A DNA stretch of 64,000 nucleotides from Rosettibacter primus (lineage in GTDB: Bacteria > Bacteroidota > Ignavibacteria > Ignavibacteriales > Melioribacteraceae): assembly GCF_036860675.1 (NCBI RefSeq), contig NZ_JAYKGK010000011.1, forward strand, positions 43,672 through 107,671. The letters run 5' to 3'. The notes below the pieces were generated by a model. That model searched no databases and was not told the origin of the DNA. It was given only the letters and a program-made list of their open reading frames with translations. Shown here piece after piece: positions 17,552 to 25,264 of the stretch. Each line of letters opens with the position of its first letter. Position 1 is the first letter of the stretch. The translations under genes and the position numbers were made by a program.

Positions 17552-18751
17552 TTAATTATGACAATAACCGCAAAAGCCTACACCTTTCATTCCATTTGGT
17601 CTTGCATTTGCATCACGATGACATGAATAACAAACTGAATTTGCATCACTATGCCAATCACCATTTTCATCTCTCATGAATTTATTTATATGAGTTTTAG
17701 GATTAGTTCCTTTTATACCATCGTTATCAACATGACACAAAATGCAGCTTGGGTCGGCTCCCTGAACATCATGACATGCCGTGCAGGATTCAATATCACG
17801 TTTAGCCATTTCAGCATGTCTCCCTCCTCCACTGCCGACTCCAATTGTAACAAAATTTGGTTTTTTATGCGAAGCCGGCATTGCACCTTCTAATGCAAAA
17901 TCCCCGCCATTTGAATTATGACATTCTGCACAAAATGTTTCTACCTGATGACATGTCTGGCATTCACTCGATTTATTATTTGCATCAATTCCATGAGTAA
18001 ATCTGTAATTCAAATCATGAACCCTGCTGAGCTGCTGCTGTTTTGCATTATCTGTAAATTTATGTGGTGAATAAGGTGTATAAAAATCTCTTGCACTGTT
18101 TGATTCTGTTATCATTGTTGTAGATGCATGGCATGTCTCACAGAAACTATTATCATGACACATTTCACATTCTGCATTGACAGCATTAACTTTGAACTTA
18201 TGACTTTTTATAAACCCGACTTCCTGATGGTCTTCAGGAATTAAATTAGCAGTTGATATGTGACAAATTTCACAATCATTTGTTGCAACTGTTTGATTAT
18301 TATGACATTTATAACAGCTACTCATTGATGGAATCGATGCTGCAGATTGAAATGCATAATCAACTTCATCCAATCCTTTATGGCAGGCAATACATTCCAT
18401 TTTCTGTTCAATCACATGCTTTTTGTGATTAAATATTAAATCTGATTCTCTCTGAATTAATTTCTCATTAACATTTTCATAATGACATGTATTGCATTTA
18501 TCCGTATCTTCAACATCATGGCAAGTTGCACATGATTCTTTTTCTGGCAGCAATCTGTCTTTTAATGACGTGCTCTCAGCAACTTTTGTATGGCATGTTG
18601 TACATTCAGCAATTTCTTTATGTAAAGAGTGAGAGAATTTAATTATATCCTTATTTGTTTTTTGAGGTTCTACTCTTTCGTTAACAGCTGCAATACTGAG
18701 AAAAATTATTATCGAAAGAGTTAAGAACGCATATAAAATTTTTATTTTCAT
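17552..18751 (-). CDS. 14-haem periplasmic cytochrome c
   Basis: A 399-residue exported protein with 14 CXXCH motifs (CTTCH, CATCH, CNTCH, CIACH, CYKCH, CEICH, CEMCH, CETCH, CQTCH, CAECH, CTACH, CILCH, CYSCH and the near-terminal CGYCH). Many histidines lie between them (for example FSHSLHKE and FNHKKHV) that can act as distal ligands, in the manner of class III/c7-like chains. The N-terminus is a hydrophobic signal segment. It lies 21 bases upstream of the cytochrome lipoprotein gene and 6 bases downstream of the barrel gene, so the three are tightly coupled. By analogy with porin-cytochrome conduits it could be the cytochrome seated in or against the barrel; that role is inferred from order and composition only. 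Confidence 0.9.
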   Translation of the reverse strand: MKIKILYAFLTLSIIIFLSIAAVNERVEPQKTNKDIIKFSHSLHKEIAECTTCHTKVAESTSLKDRLLPEKESCATCHDVEDTDKCNTCHYENVNEKLIQRESDLIFNHKKHVIEQKMECIACHKGLDEVDYAFQSAASIPSMSSCYKCHNNQTVATNDCEICHISTANLIPEDHQEVGFIKSHKFKVNAVNAECEMCHDNSFCETCHASTTMITESNSARDFYTPYSPHKFTDNAKQQQLSRVHDLNYRFTHGIDANNKSSECQTCHQVETFCAECHNSNGGDFALEGAMPASHKKPNFVTIGVGSGGGRHAEMAKRDIESCTACHDVQGADPSCILCHVDNDGIKGTNPKTHINKFMRDENGDWHSDANSVCYSCHRDANARPNGMKGVGFCGYCHN

Positions 18752-18757
18752 ATTCTT

Positions 18758-20020
18758 CTATAAATTTGTATTGAACAAATAATTTATTTTGAACAGGATT
18801 CGAAAATCATTTTTGTAAATCTTATTATTAAAATATTGTGCTTGAACATCAAAGGATAAAATTCTCCATGGGCGTAAATTAAATCCACCTAAAAAAGCAG
18901 TAATTGTATTAACATGGTCATCTTTAGATAATTTATAATTTGTGTATGTGATTCCAAATGATGGTGTAATTAGACCATCATAGAATGAACGAGCAGCATA
19001 AACAGAAATTGCATCCAGCTCACCTGCATCACCAAAAGTTTTTCTGTAACTTAAACTCCCAAATTTTGTATTTGCCCCCATAGTAATTCGAGAAGAATGT
19101 TCGCTGCCGAACTTAACATCACCATACTTAAATATAAATGTGTAAAGATTCGACACATTGTAATCAATTCCGCCTTCTATTTCCTGTGAATTGCCATAAT
19201 CAAAAACAGAAAAGATAGAATTGTATCTTATCTTTGGTTCACGTTGATTGTAATAAAGATTAATTCCCATTTCTTTTGTTGCTTTTACTCGTCCATCAAA
19301 TTCAATTTTTGATGTTTCTTTATAGTTCATATCATATTCATACCGTGCATTTAAATCGAAAATATTATTGTCATTGTAAGAAACATCACCTGATAAAAAT
19401 CTATACTGATTTGATTTCGATTGAATGAGAATAGTAACAAGGTCTAAATTTTCATTCAATCTTTCAGTGTAGTAATCAACTGGTTTAAAGTTTTTATCGA
19501 TATAAGAAATTCCGAATCTGAAATTTTTCAAAGCATAAGTTTCGAATCTGCCACCAAGGATATAATTATTCCCAATGTCGTCCGTTAATTCTAATTTTTG
19601 ATATGCTGGAACATTACCGCCATAAAATCCCATTAAAGAAAATCCTGCATATTTAATTTTCATATTAATACCATCAAATAGACCACCGGCTACGGGCATA
19701 ATAACAGGCTGTCTCCCAATCTTTAATGTAACGAGATTTAATAAATCCCTGGCTTCGAAGTATAGATTATAAAATCTCATTCGTGGATCTTTATCGAGCA
19801 CATTCCCAATATTGCTTTCAAAATTAAATCTTGTACGCAAAGAAAATTTGTTGTAATTAAGATTGAGATTTAATGTTTGATATGTTCTGAAAAATTTTTC
19901 GGAATTATTAACATCATTAAATCTTTCAAAAGAATAAATAGAAGAAGTAAATCTGCCGTTAATATTTTGAGCATTTAATATCAACGGCAGAAAGATTAAT
20001 AATGAAATTATTCTTTTCAT
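18758..20020 (-). CDS. Outer-membrane beta-barrel protein of the cytochrome locus
   Basis: A 420-residue protein with signal peptide MKRIISLLIFLPLILNAQ, then alternating hydrophobic/polar strands (for example FSLRTRFNFE, FRFGISYID, LFKINYLFN) ending in an aromatic-rich strand near the C-terminus, as expected of a barrel. It contains no haem motif. Its place between a tetrahaem and a 14-haem cytochrome gene suggests a porin-like sheath for electron transfer across the outer membrane, as in MtrB/PioB-type systems, although I see no direct sequence signature of MtrB (such as an N-terminal CXXC pair). It could also be a plain porin. Confidence 0.75.
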   Translation of the reverse strand: MKRIISLLIFLPLILNAQNINGRFTSSIYSFERFNDVNNSEKFFRTYQTLNLNLNYNKFSLRTRFNFESNIGNVLDKDPRMRFYNLYFEARDLLNLVTLKIGRQPVIMPVAGGLFDGINMKIKYAGFSLMGFYGGNVPAYQKLELTDDIGNNYILGGRFETYALKNFRFGISYIDKNFKPVDYYTERLNENLDLVTILIQSKSNQYRFLSGDVSYNDNNIFDLNARYEYDMNYKETSKIEFDGRVKATKEMGINLYYNQREPKIRYNSIFSVFDYGNSQEIEGGIDYNVSNLYTFIFKYGDVKFGSEHSSRITMGANTKFGSLSYRKTFGDAGELDAISVYAARSFYDGLITPSFGITYTNYKLSKDDHVNTITAFLGGFNLRPWRILSFDVQAQYFNNKIYKNDFRILFKINYLFNTNL

Positions 20021-20039
20021 TTTTTAGCCTGCTAAGATT

Positions 20040-20588
20040 TTAATTTTTTGGTACTTTATGAGCAATCTTGGGCCACATTTCTTCAAAATTAAATTCTTTA
20101 TAAGTTGGACTTTCTGGATTGTGACATGTTTTACAATATTTTTCAATTTCTTCATTGTCTTTCCAAACAACTAATCCATTCTTAACAGCTTCATTTCTAT
20201 CTTTCATTATTTTTAGAGTTTTGTAAGCTGAACCTGGACCATGGCAGGTTTCACATTGAACACCATCTTCAATTTTAAATTTTGGTCCAAGCAATTTTTT
20301 ATCTGCAACATCATAACCGCTTGCGTGACACTTCAAACATTTTGGATTTTCAACTGCTTTTACATCGCCAGATAGTTTATTTGCTTCGTCCGTTAAAAGT
20401 GTTTTGTATGCGTTAGCATGCTTGCTTTCCTGCCAGATTTTTAGCTGTTGTCCTTGTTTTTCTGTTTTATGGCAAGTACCGCAAACCTGAGTTCCTTCGT
20501 AACCGTATGGTTGCGAAAATATCTGTGTGGGAACTATTAAATAAGATACAATTGAAAATAGCACGAAGGTTATTAACTTCTTCAGCAT
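20040..20588 (-). CDS. Tetrahaem cytochrome c, c554-like
   Basis: A 182-residue periplasmic protein with a signal peptide and four CXXCH motifs: CGTCHKTEKQG, CLKCHASGYD, CETCHGPGSAY and CKTCHNPESPT. The order and wording (VCGTCH, then KCLKCHASGY, then GVQCETCHGPGS, then YCKTCHN) match the cytochrome c554/c' family, which passes electrons between periplasmic partners. It lies between the 16-haem membrane cytochrome gene and the barrel gene, so it is well placed to shuttle electrons from the inner membrane to the outer membrane. Confidence 0.88.
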   Translation of the reverse strand: MLKKLITFVLFSIVSYLIVPTQIFSQPYGYEGTQVCGTCHKTEKQGQQLKIWQESKHANAYKTLLTDEANKLSGDVKAVENPKCLKCHASGYDVADKKLLGPKFKIEDGVQCETCHGPGSAYKTLKIMKDRNEAVKNGLVVWKDNEEIEKYCKTCHNPESPTYKEFNFEEMWPKIAHKVPKN

Positions 20589-20660
20589 TGTAAATTCCTC
20601 CTGAAATTAAATGAACATTTTATTTATTTGGAAAATAAGTCAATCTAAATTCATAGGCAA

Positions 20661-23099
20661 TTAATTCTTTTTATTATCATTACTTTCTTCTTTTTTATTT
20701 TCTTCTGTTTTTGGATTTAGCTTTTCTTCAAGCCAAGATTTTAATTCTGGGTCATTATCAAGTTCGGAATCTATTATCACATCAGGGTTCAATCCATTCT
20801 TTTTTAATGTTGATGTAAAAAGAATAGTTGAGTTACTCAACTTTTTATAATCTCTTTTTCCCAATTGATATTCTTTCCATTCAAGCACAACTTTTCTAAA
20901 ATGTTTTTCATGATGATGACGATAATTATGCAAAGTCATTTTTCCATCTATCCATGTTAAACTCATTGGATATTCATGCGGATGAAATATTACAAAGAAC
21001 CAGTGCCAGACAAGAATTGCAAGTGTTGCTAAAATTGCTTCATAAAAATGAATTAATTCACTTACTTTAATTAACCACACTGGAGCCCAATTACCAACTA
21101 CCGTAGGGAACCACAATATAAATCCGGTTAAGCCCATCACTACAGTTCCCCAAATCAATGCCCAATATTCTGCTTTTTCTGTGTAGTCATATTTATCATA
21201 AATTGGTTTCTGCTTTTTAATTCTGAGATAATAAAGAATAGTATCTCTTGCATCAATAATGTCATTGTATGTAGGAATTAAATTTTTAAGAACCTCTCTT
21301 CCTCTGGGAGTTGATATCAAATAAATAATATGATACAATCCAGTTCCAACTAAAATTATTGCGGCACCTCGATGAATATATTGTCGTGCTGTTTCTGTCA
21401 TTCCAAATGTTCTTAAAAGTTCTGCCCACCAGCTTTGATTATATTTAAGAGCAAAACCAGTAATTGCAAGAGCAATAAAGGAAATTAATAACAGAAAATG
21501 CTGAACAACCTCGCTCTTTGTAAATCTTGGTATTGTAATCTCTCCTTCGATTCTTTTTTTCTTTTTTCTGATTTCATATATAAAAATCAGAAGATTATGT
21601 AATACCATTCCCCCTATAACTGAAATAATTAACCAGAAATAAATATTAGCTACAATATTTTCAATCTTTGCTGCTGTTTCATTTTCAGTTTTATGTGAAT
21701 AACTCTGTGAAAAAACAGGGGTTGCATTCGTATGACACTTACTGCATGTATTTGTTACATTGGAAATATTAACTTTTGATTCCGGATGTTCTTTTGGCAA
21801 TATCTTATGAACACCATGGCAATCTATACACATTGCTGCATCTTTATCGCCGCGCATTACTGCAAGACCATGATAACTATCCTGATATGATTTTGCCTGT
21901 CCTCCATTAATACCAAACCTCTCTGCAATCATTGGATTTTCATGACAAATCATACATGTCTTTTCTTGAATCTTTCTTGCTTCTTCTCTTTTATCCACAG
22001 TTGATAACGATTGAATACTATGCTCGCTATGACAATCATTGCAAACAGGTGATTCTCTAAATCCTTTCTTTGCTCTTATCCAGTGAATTGACTGTTGATA
22101 ATCTTTTGTTTCTTCTGGATGACAACGACCGCATGTTTGAGGAATATTAAAAGCAGAAATTTTTGAACTTGGTTGTACTTTATTTTTTATATCATGTACA
22201 CCATGACACATTGTACAGGTTGCTGCATCCATTCTCCCTTTTTGAACAAGAAATCCATGCACTGAATTTTTATAAGTTTTACCTGGTGAAGTAATTCCAA
22301 TATCATATTTTTTTACAAGCTCGGGATTATCGTGACATTTAGCACATGTTGTAGCAAGATTTGTAGGATATACAGAACTTGATGGATGATTAACTTTCTT
22401 AATATCATGTGAGCCATGACAATCCCAACATTTTGCTGCATCATCAATACCTTCACTTAAAGCAATTCCATGGATGCTTTCACTGTGTTCTTTTGCAATT
22501 TCACTGTGACAAATATAACAGTCTGCTTTTTTTGTGGATTTAAGATTCTTAGGATGATCTTTCAAATTATTTGCAATAAAACTATGACAATCAGAACAAT
22601 CTAAATTTTTATGTACAGATACTGGAAGCGTAAGTTTAACATCTACTTTTTTGTGACACCCTAAACAATTGCTTTTATCAGCTGAAATTGAATGATAAGC
22701 TATGGCAATTGGTTTGGCTTCGTGACATTTGGTGCAATATAACTTTGACTTAAGTGAATTTTCTTTAGGTGGTTTTTGAACTTCATGATTACCATGACAT
22801 GTAACACAATTAGGTGCATTCTTTACTTTTAACCTATGATGAATATCCGAATTAACCGACTGAACTTTATCATCATGGCAATTTGCACAGTTTACTTTTT
22901 TTGCACCCTTCTCAATATGGTCTTCATTAACTACATCTTCATGGCAACCCTGACAATCAATTGCATCTTTATGAACTGATTTTGCAATTGAAACTTCATG
23001 ACAATCTGAACAATTGAAATCCTGTGCATTATTTTTATTTAATCCAATAAATAAAATTGCAATAATTAGATAAATTAAATTTTCCCGAAAAAGAACCAC
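20661..23099 (-). CDS. 16-haem cytochrome c fused to a membrane cytochrome b domain (CbcL-like)
   Basis: An 812-residue two-part protein. After a signal segment come 16 CXXCH motifs (CSDCH near residue 31 to CSKCH near residue 459), several in the CxxCHGxHDI form common in NrfB/OmcA-like chains. From about residue 480 there are membrane helices of a cytochrome b561/formate dehydrogenase gamma type, with histidines in VVQHFLLLISF, QYIHRGAAIILV, GLYHIIYL and VWHWFFVIFHPHEYP that can bind two b haems. A quinol-oxidising inner-membrane cytochrome with a periplasmic haem chain is the likely role, as in CbcL of Geobacter, to which this is an architectural rather than proven homologue. It is the first gene after the 202-bp gap carrying an inverted repeat. 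The C-terminal tail is charged and Lys/Glu-rich. Confidence 0.88.
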   Translation of the reverse strand: MVLFRENLIYLIIAILFIGLNKNNAQDFNCSDCHEVSIAKSVHKDAIDCQGCHEDVVNEDHIEKGAKKVNCANCHDDKVQSVNSDIHHRLKVKNAPNCVTCHGNHEVQKPPKENSLKSKLYCTKCHEAKPIAIAYHSISADKSNCLGCHKKVDVKLTLPVSVHKNLDCSDCHSFIANNLKDHPKNLKSTKKADCYICHSEIAKEHSESIHGIALSEGIDDAAKCWDCHGSHDIKKVNHPSSSVYPTNLATTCAKCHDNPELVKKYDIGITSPGKTYKNSVHGFLVQKGRMDAATCTMCHGVHDIKNKVQPSSKISAFNIPQTCGRCHPEETKDYQQSIHWIRAKKGFRESPVCNDCHSEHSIQSLSTVDKREEARKIQEKTCMICHENPMIAERFGINGGQAKSYQDSYHGLAVMRGDKDAAMCIDCHGVHKILPKEHPESKVNISNVTNTCSKCHTNATPVFSQSYSHKTENETAAKIENIVANIYFWLIISVIGGMVLHNLLIFIYEIRKKKKRIEGEITIPRFTKSEVVQHFLLLISFIALAITGFALKYNQSWWAELLRTFGMTETARQYIHRGAAIILVGTGLYHIIYLISTPRGREVLKNLIPTYNDIIDARDTILYYLRIKKQKPIYDKYDYTEKAEYWALIWGTVVMGLTGFILWFPTVVGNWAPVWLIKVSELIHFYEAILATLAILVWHWFFVIFHPHEYPMSLTWIDGKMTLHNYRHHHEKHFRKVVLEWKEYQLGKRDYKKLSNSTILFTSTLKKNGLNPDVIIDSELDNDPELKSWLEEKLNPKTEENKKEESNDNKKN

Positions 23100-23167
23100 T
23101 TAAATCTCCATATTTTCTTTATAAGAAAGCTTTTTAGTACAGCAAAAATTATGCGCAAACTAAATTT

Positions 23168-23199
23168 GTCAAAATACAATTAACTGATAATATTTTGAC
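23168..23199. promoter_or_regulatory. Inverted repeat upstream of the 16-haem cytochrome gene
   Basis: GTCAAAATA at 23168-23176 and its exact complement TATTTTGAC at 23191-23199, 14 bases apart, lie 70-100 bases ahead of the start codon. That is a usual place for an operator. The gene-free gap of 202 bases also suggests a promoter here. No regulator family can be assigned from the arms. Confidence 0.45.
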
Positions 23200-23301
23200 C
23201 TCACATTTTTATTTTTAAGAAAATATTACCAATAATAAGATAATGGACTTAGATATCCTTTCTAAATTTATTTAAATTCGTTCATTTTATCAAATTAATC
23301 T

Positions 23302-24450
23302 TTATTTCCTGAAAAATTCTCCAGTTATTATATACCAGTCCTTTTCTTCCAGATTTTCAAGTTGTCCCCAGTACATTTCTTCTTCCATTGGTGCTTCTTT
23401 CTTAACAATTTCTTTCATTTTGTTAATATATTTTTCAATTTCTTCCTGATAGAAAGTAACTGCGCTTTTCCCAATTTTTAACTGCTGAAGTTCCAAATCA
23501 AGTTTGTCTGCATCAATTATGCAAATCCAGTTTTTGCCATATGGTGTAAATTCAAGAGCTTCAAGATTTTCAGAAAGTTCATGATTAATTGATTTAACCA
23601 ATCCACTAACAGGAGACAAAAATTGAATTGTTCTTTTGTTTTGCCTGATACTAAAAAGTGGTTGGCCCTTAGTTATAGTCATACCAAGATTTGGAAATTC
23701 AATGCTGTCAACTTTACCAATTAGTTTTTTTGCAAAGTCATCAATTCCTACTTTAACAGTTCCATCCTGACTTACCGAAGCCCAGCAGTGCCCTTCCGAA
23801 ATAAATACTCCCCCAGGAATTGCAAATTCTCCTCGTCCAACTTTTTCTATTTCGGGAATATGAGCTATGTGAACTCTTGGTTTTAATTGTTTTTGAATTC
23901 TATCCTGTCGTTTGATTAAACATTTTTTAGTAAACTCAAGTAATTCATCTTCTGTAAATGGTTTTTGAACATAATCCATTGCACCAAGCTTCATACATTC
24001 AACTGCTGTTTCTACAGTTGCATATCCAGTAATTATAATTACATCAATATCGGGACGCAAATATTTTACAGATTTAGTTACTTCAACCCCATCCATTTCT
24101 GGCATTTTCAAATCTGTAAATACAAAATCATAATGATGAGATTTTATAAGATTAAGTGCTTCGGCACCTGAATTTACAGTATCAACAGAATATCCATCGA
24201 GAACAAGAATTTTTCTGAAGCTGTCGAGAATTACATCTTCGTCATCAACACAAAGAATTCTTGCTTTTGGATTTGGCACTTCTGCGCGTTTGAGAGATTT
24301 AACTTCTTTGCTAAAATCAATTTTAACAACTTCTTTAAGAATTGCTTCTCTTTCTTTGCGAATCTTCTTTTCATTTGCTTTTCTAATTGCATATCTGATT
24401 ATTACATCTGCAATTATTACTATTATTAATAATAAAATGAAGAGCAGCAT
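23302..24450 (-). CDS. Membrane-anchored response regulator with C-terminal GcvH-like domain
   Basis: A 382-residue protein with three parts: an N-terminal membrane helix (residues 1-17), a receiver domain (about 64-182; acidic pocket DDED, phosphoacceptor Asp113 in FTDLKMPEMDG, Lys163 in QKPF) and a domain resembling lipoyl-carrying GcvH (about 216-345). The GcvH likeness rests on GHCWASV, VGIDDFAKKLIG, SPVSGLVKSIN and FTPYGKNWICII. Lys272 falls exactly eight residues before the Pro of SPVSG, where GcvH has its lipoylated Lys. There is no DNA-binding domain, so output is probably through protein contact or through the lipoyl-like arm. It follows a second REC-GcvH gene and a haem-motif kinase in the same operon. 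The function of the fusion is unknown to me. Confidence 0.85.
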   Translation of the reverse strand: MLLFILLLIIVIIADVIIRYAIRKANEKKIRKEREAILKEVVKIDFSKEVKSLKRAEVPNPKARILCVDDEDVILDSFRKILVLDGYSVDTVNSGAEALNLIKSHHYDFVFTDLKMPEMDGVEVTKSVKYLRPDIDVIIITGYATVETAVECMKLGAMDYVQKPFTEDELLEFTKKCLIKRQDRIQKQLKPRVHIAHIPEIEKVGRGEFAIPGGVFISEGHCWASVSQDGTVKVGIDDFAKKLIGKVDSIEFPNLGMTITKGQPLFSIRQNKRTIQFLSPVSGLVKSINHELSENLEALEFTPYGKNWICIIDADKLDLELQQLKIGKSAVTFYQEEIEKYINKMKEIVKKEAPMEEEMYWGQLENLEEKDWYIITGEFFRK

Positions 24451-24471
24451 AAATTTTCTCCTTAATTAAAA

Positions 24472-25263
24472 TTATCTATCTGAACTACATGGAATTAAAA
24501 ATTTCATTTCATATTCATATTCAGTTGGAATTATTCTATAAATCCAACCTTCGAAATATGGGTCTTTTTCGAGTATTGAAATATTTGATAAAAGTTTTTC
24601 ATTCTTTTCAATTATTCTTCCACTCAAAGCTGAATACAATTGATGCACAAATCCTTCGTTGTCTATAAATTTTGCAAGTTGTCCTGCTTGATTAATCTTT
24701 TCGTTCAAATCTAATAATTCTATTTCTTTTATGTTATCAATTGTTTTCAAAAATAAATTTGTAGCTCCCAGAAGAACAGTTCCATTAAAATCTTCTTTTA
24801 CCCAGCATGAATAACCTAATCTAAAATATTTTGATGGACATGATACATAAACAACTTCAGAATTAGATTTATCATTTTTTCTATTTATCAACTCACTGTA
24901 TTTAATTCCTCTTTTGATTGTGCCAGTCATTTCATCAAAAGTAAAAGGTTTTGGGATAAAATCAATTGCACCTTTATAAAGTGATTGAACTGCATTTTCT
25001 ATTGTTGAGTATCCTGTGGTCATAATTACAGGTGTATTAATTCCTGATTTCTGGAGTTCATCAAGAAATTGGAACCCGCTCATTTCAGGCAGCATGATAT
25101 CACAAATTATTAATTTATAATCATTCTCTTTAATTTTTTTTATTGCATTAGCTGCATTATCTGTTGAATCAACTTTATAATTATTTAGAATTCCAATTTT
25201 TACTACTGAATCAATAACTACCTGTTCGTCATCAATTATCATTATGTCAAATTTATTTTTCAT
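24472..25263 (-). CDS. Response regulator with degenerate GcvH-like domain
   Basis: A 263-residue protein. The receiver domain has DDEQ at residues 11-14, phosphoacceptor Asp55 in IICDIMLPEMSG and Lys105 in PKPF. The C-terminal half (about 148-250) follows the GcvH pattern: GYSCWVKEDFNGTVLLGAT, LYSALSGRIIEKNEKL and YFEGWIYRII. The residue at the lipoyl position is Gly204, so this copy cannot be lipoylated there. The start at 25263 is chosen because it lies one base past the kinase stop codon and begins the receiver fold. An upstream ATG in the same frame would overlap the kinase gene by about 150 bases. The two paired REC-GcvH proteins, one with and one without the Lys, look like a divided regulator pair. 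Confidence 0.85.
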   Translation of the reverse strand: MKNKFDIMIIDDEQVVIDSVVKIGILNNYKVDSTDNAANAIKKIKENDYKLIICDIMLPEMSGFQFLDELQKSGINTPVIMTTGYSTIENAVQSLYKGAIDFIPKPFTFDEMTGTIKRGIKYSELINRKNDKSNSEVVYVSCPSKYFRLGYSCWVKEDFNGTVLLGATNLFLKTIDNIKEIELLDLNEKINQAGQLAKFIDNEGFVHQLYSALSGRIIEKNEKLLSNISILEKDPYFEGWIYRIIPTEYEYEMKFLIPCSSDR

Positions 25264-25264
25264 C

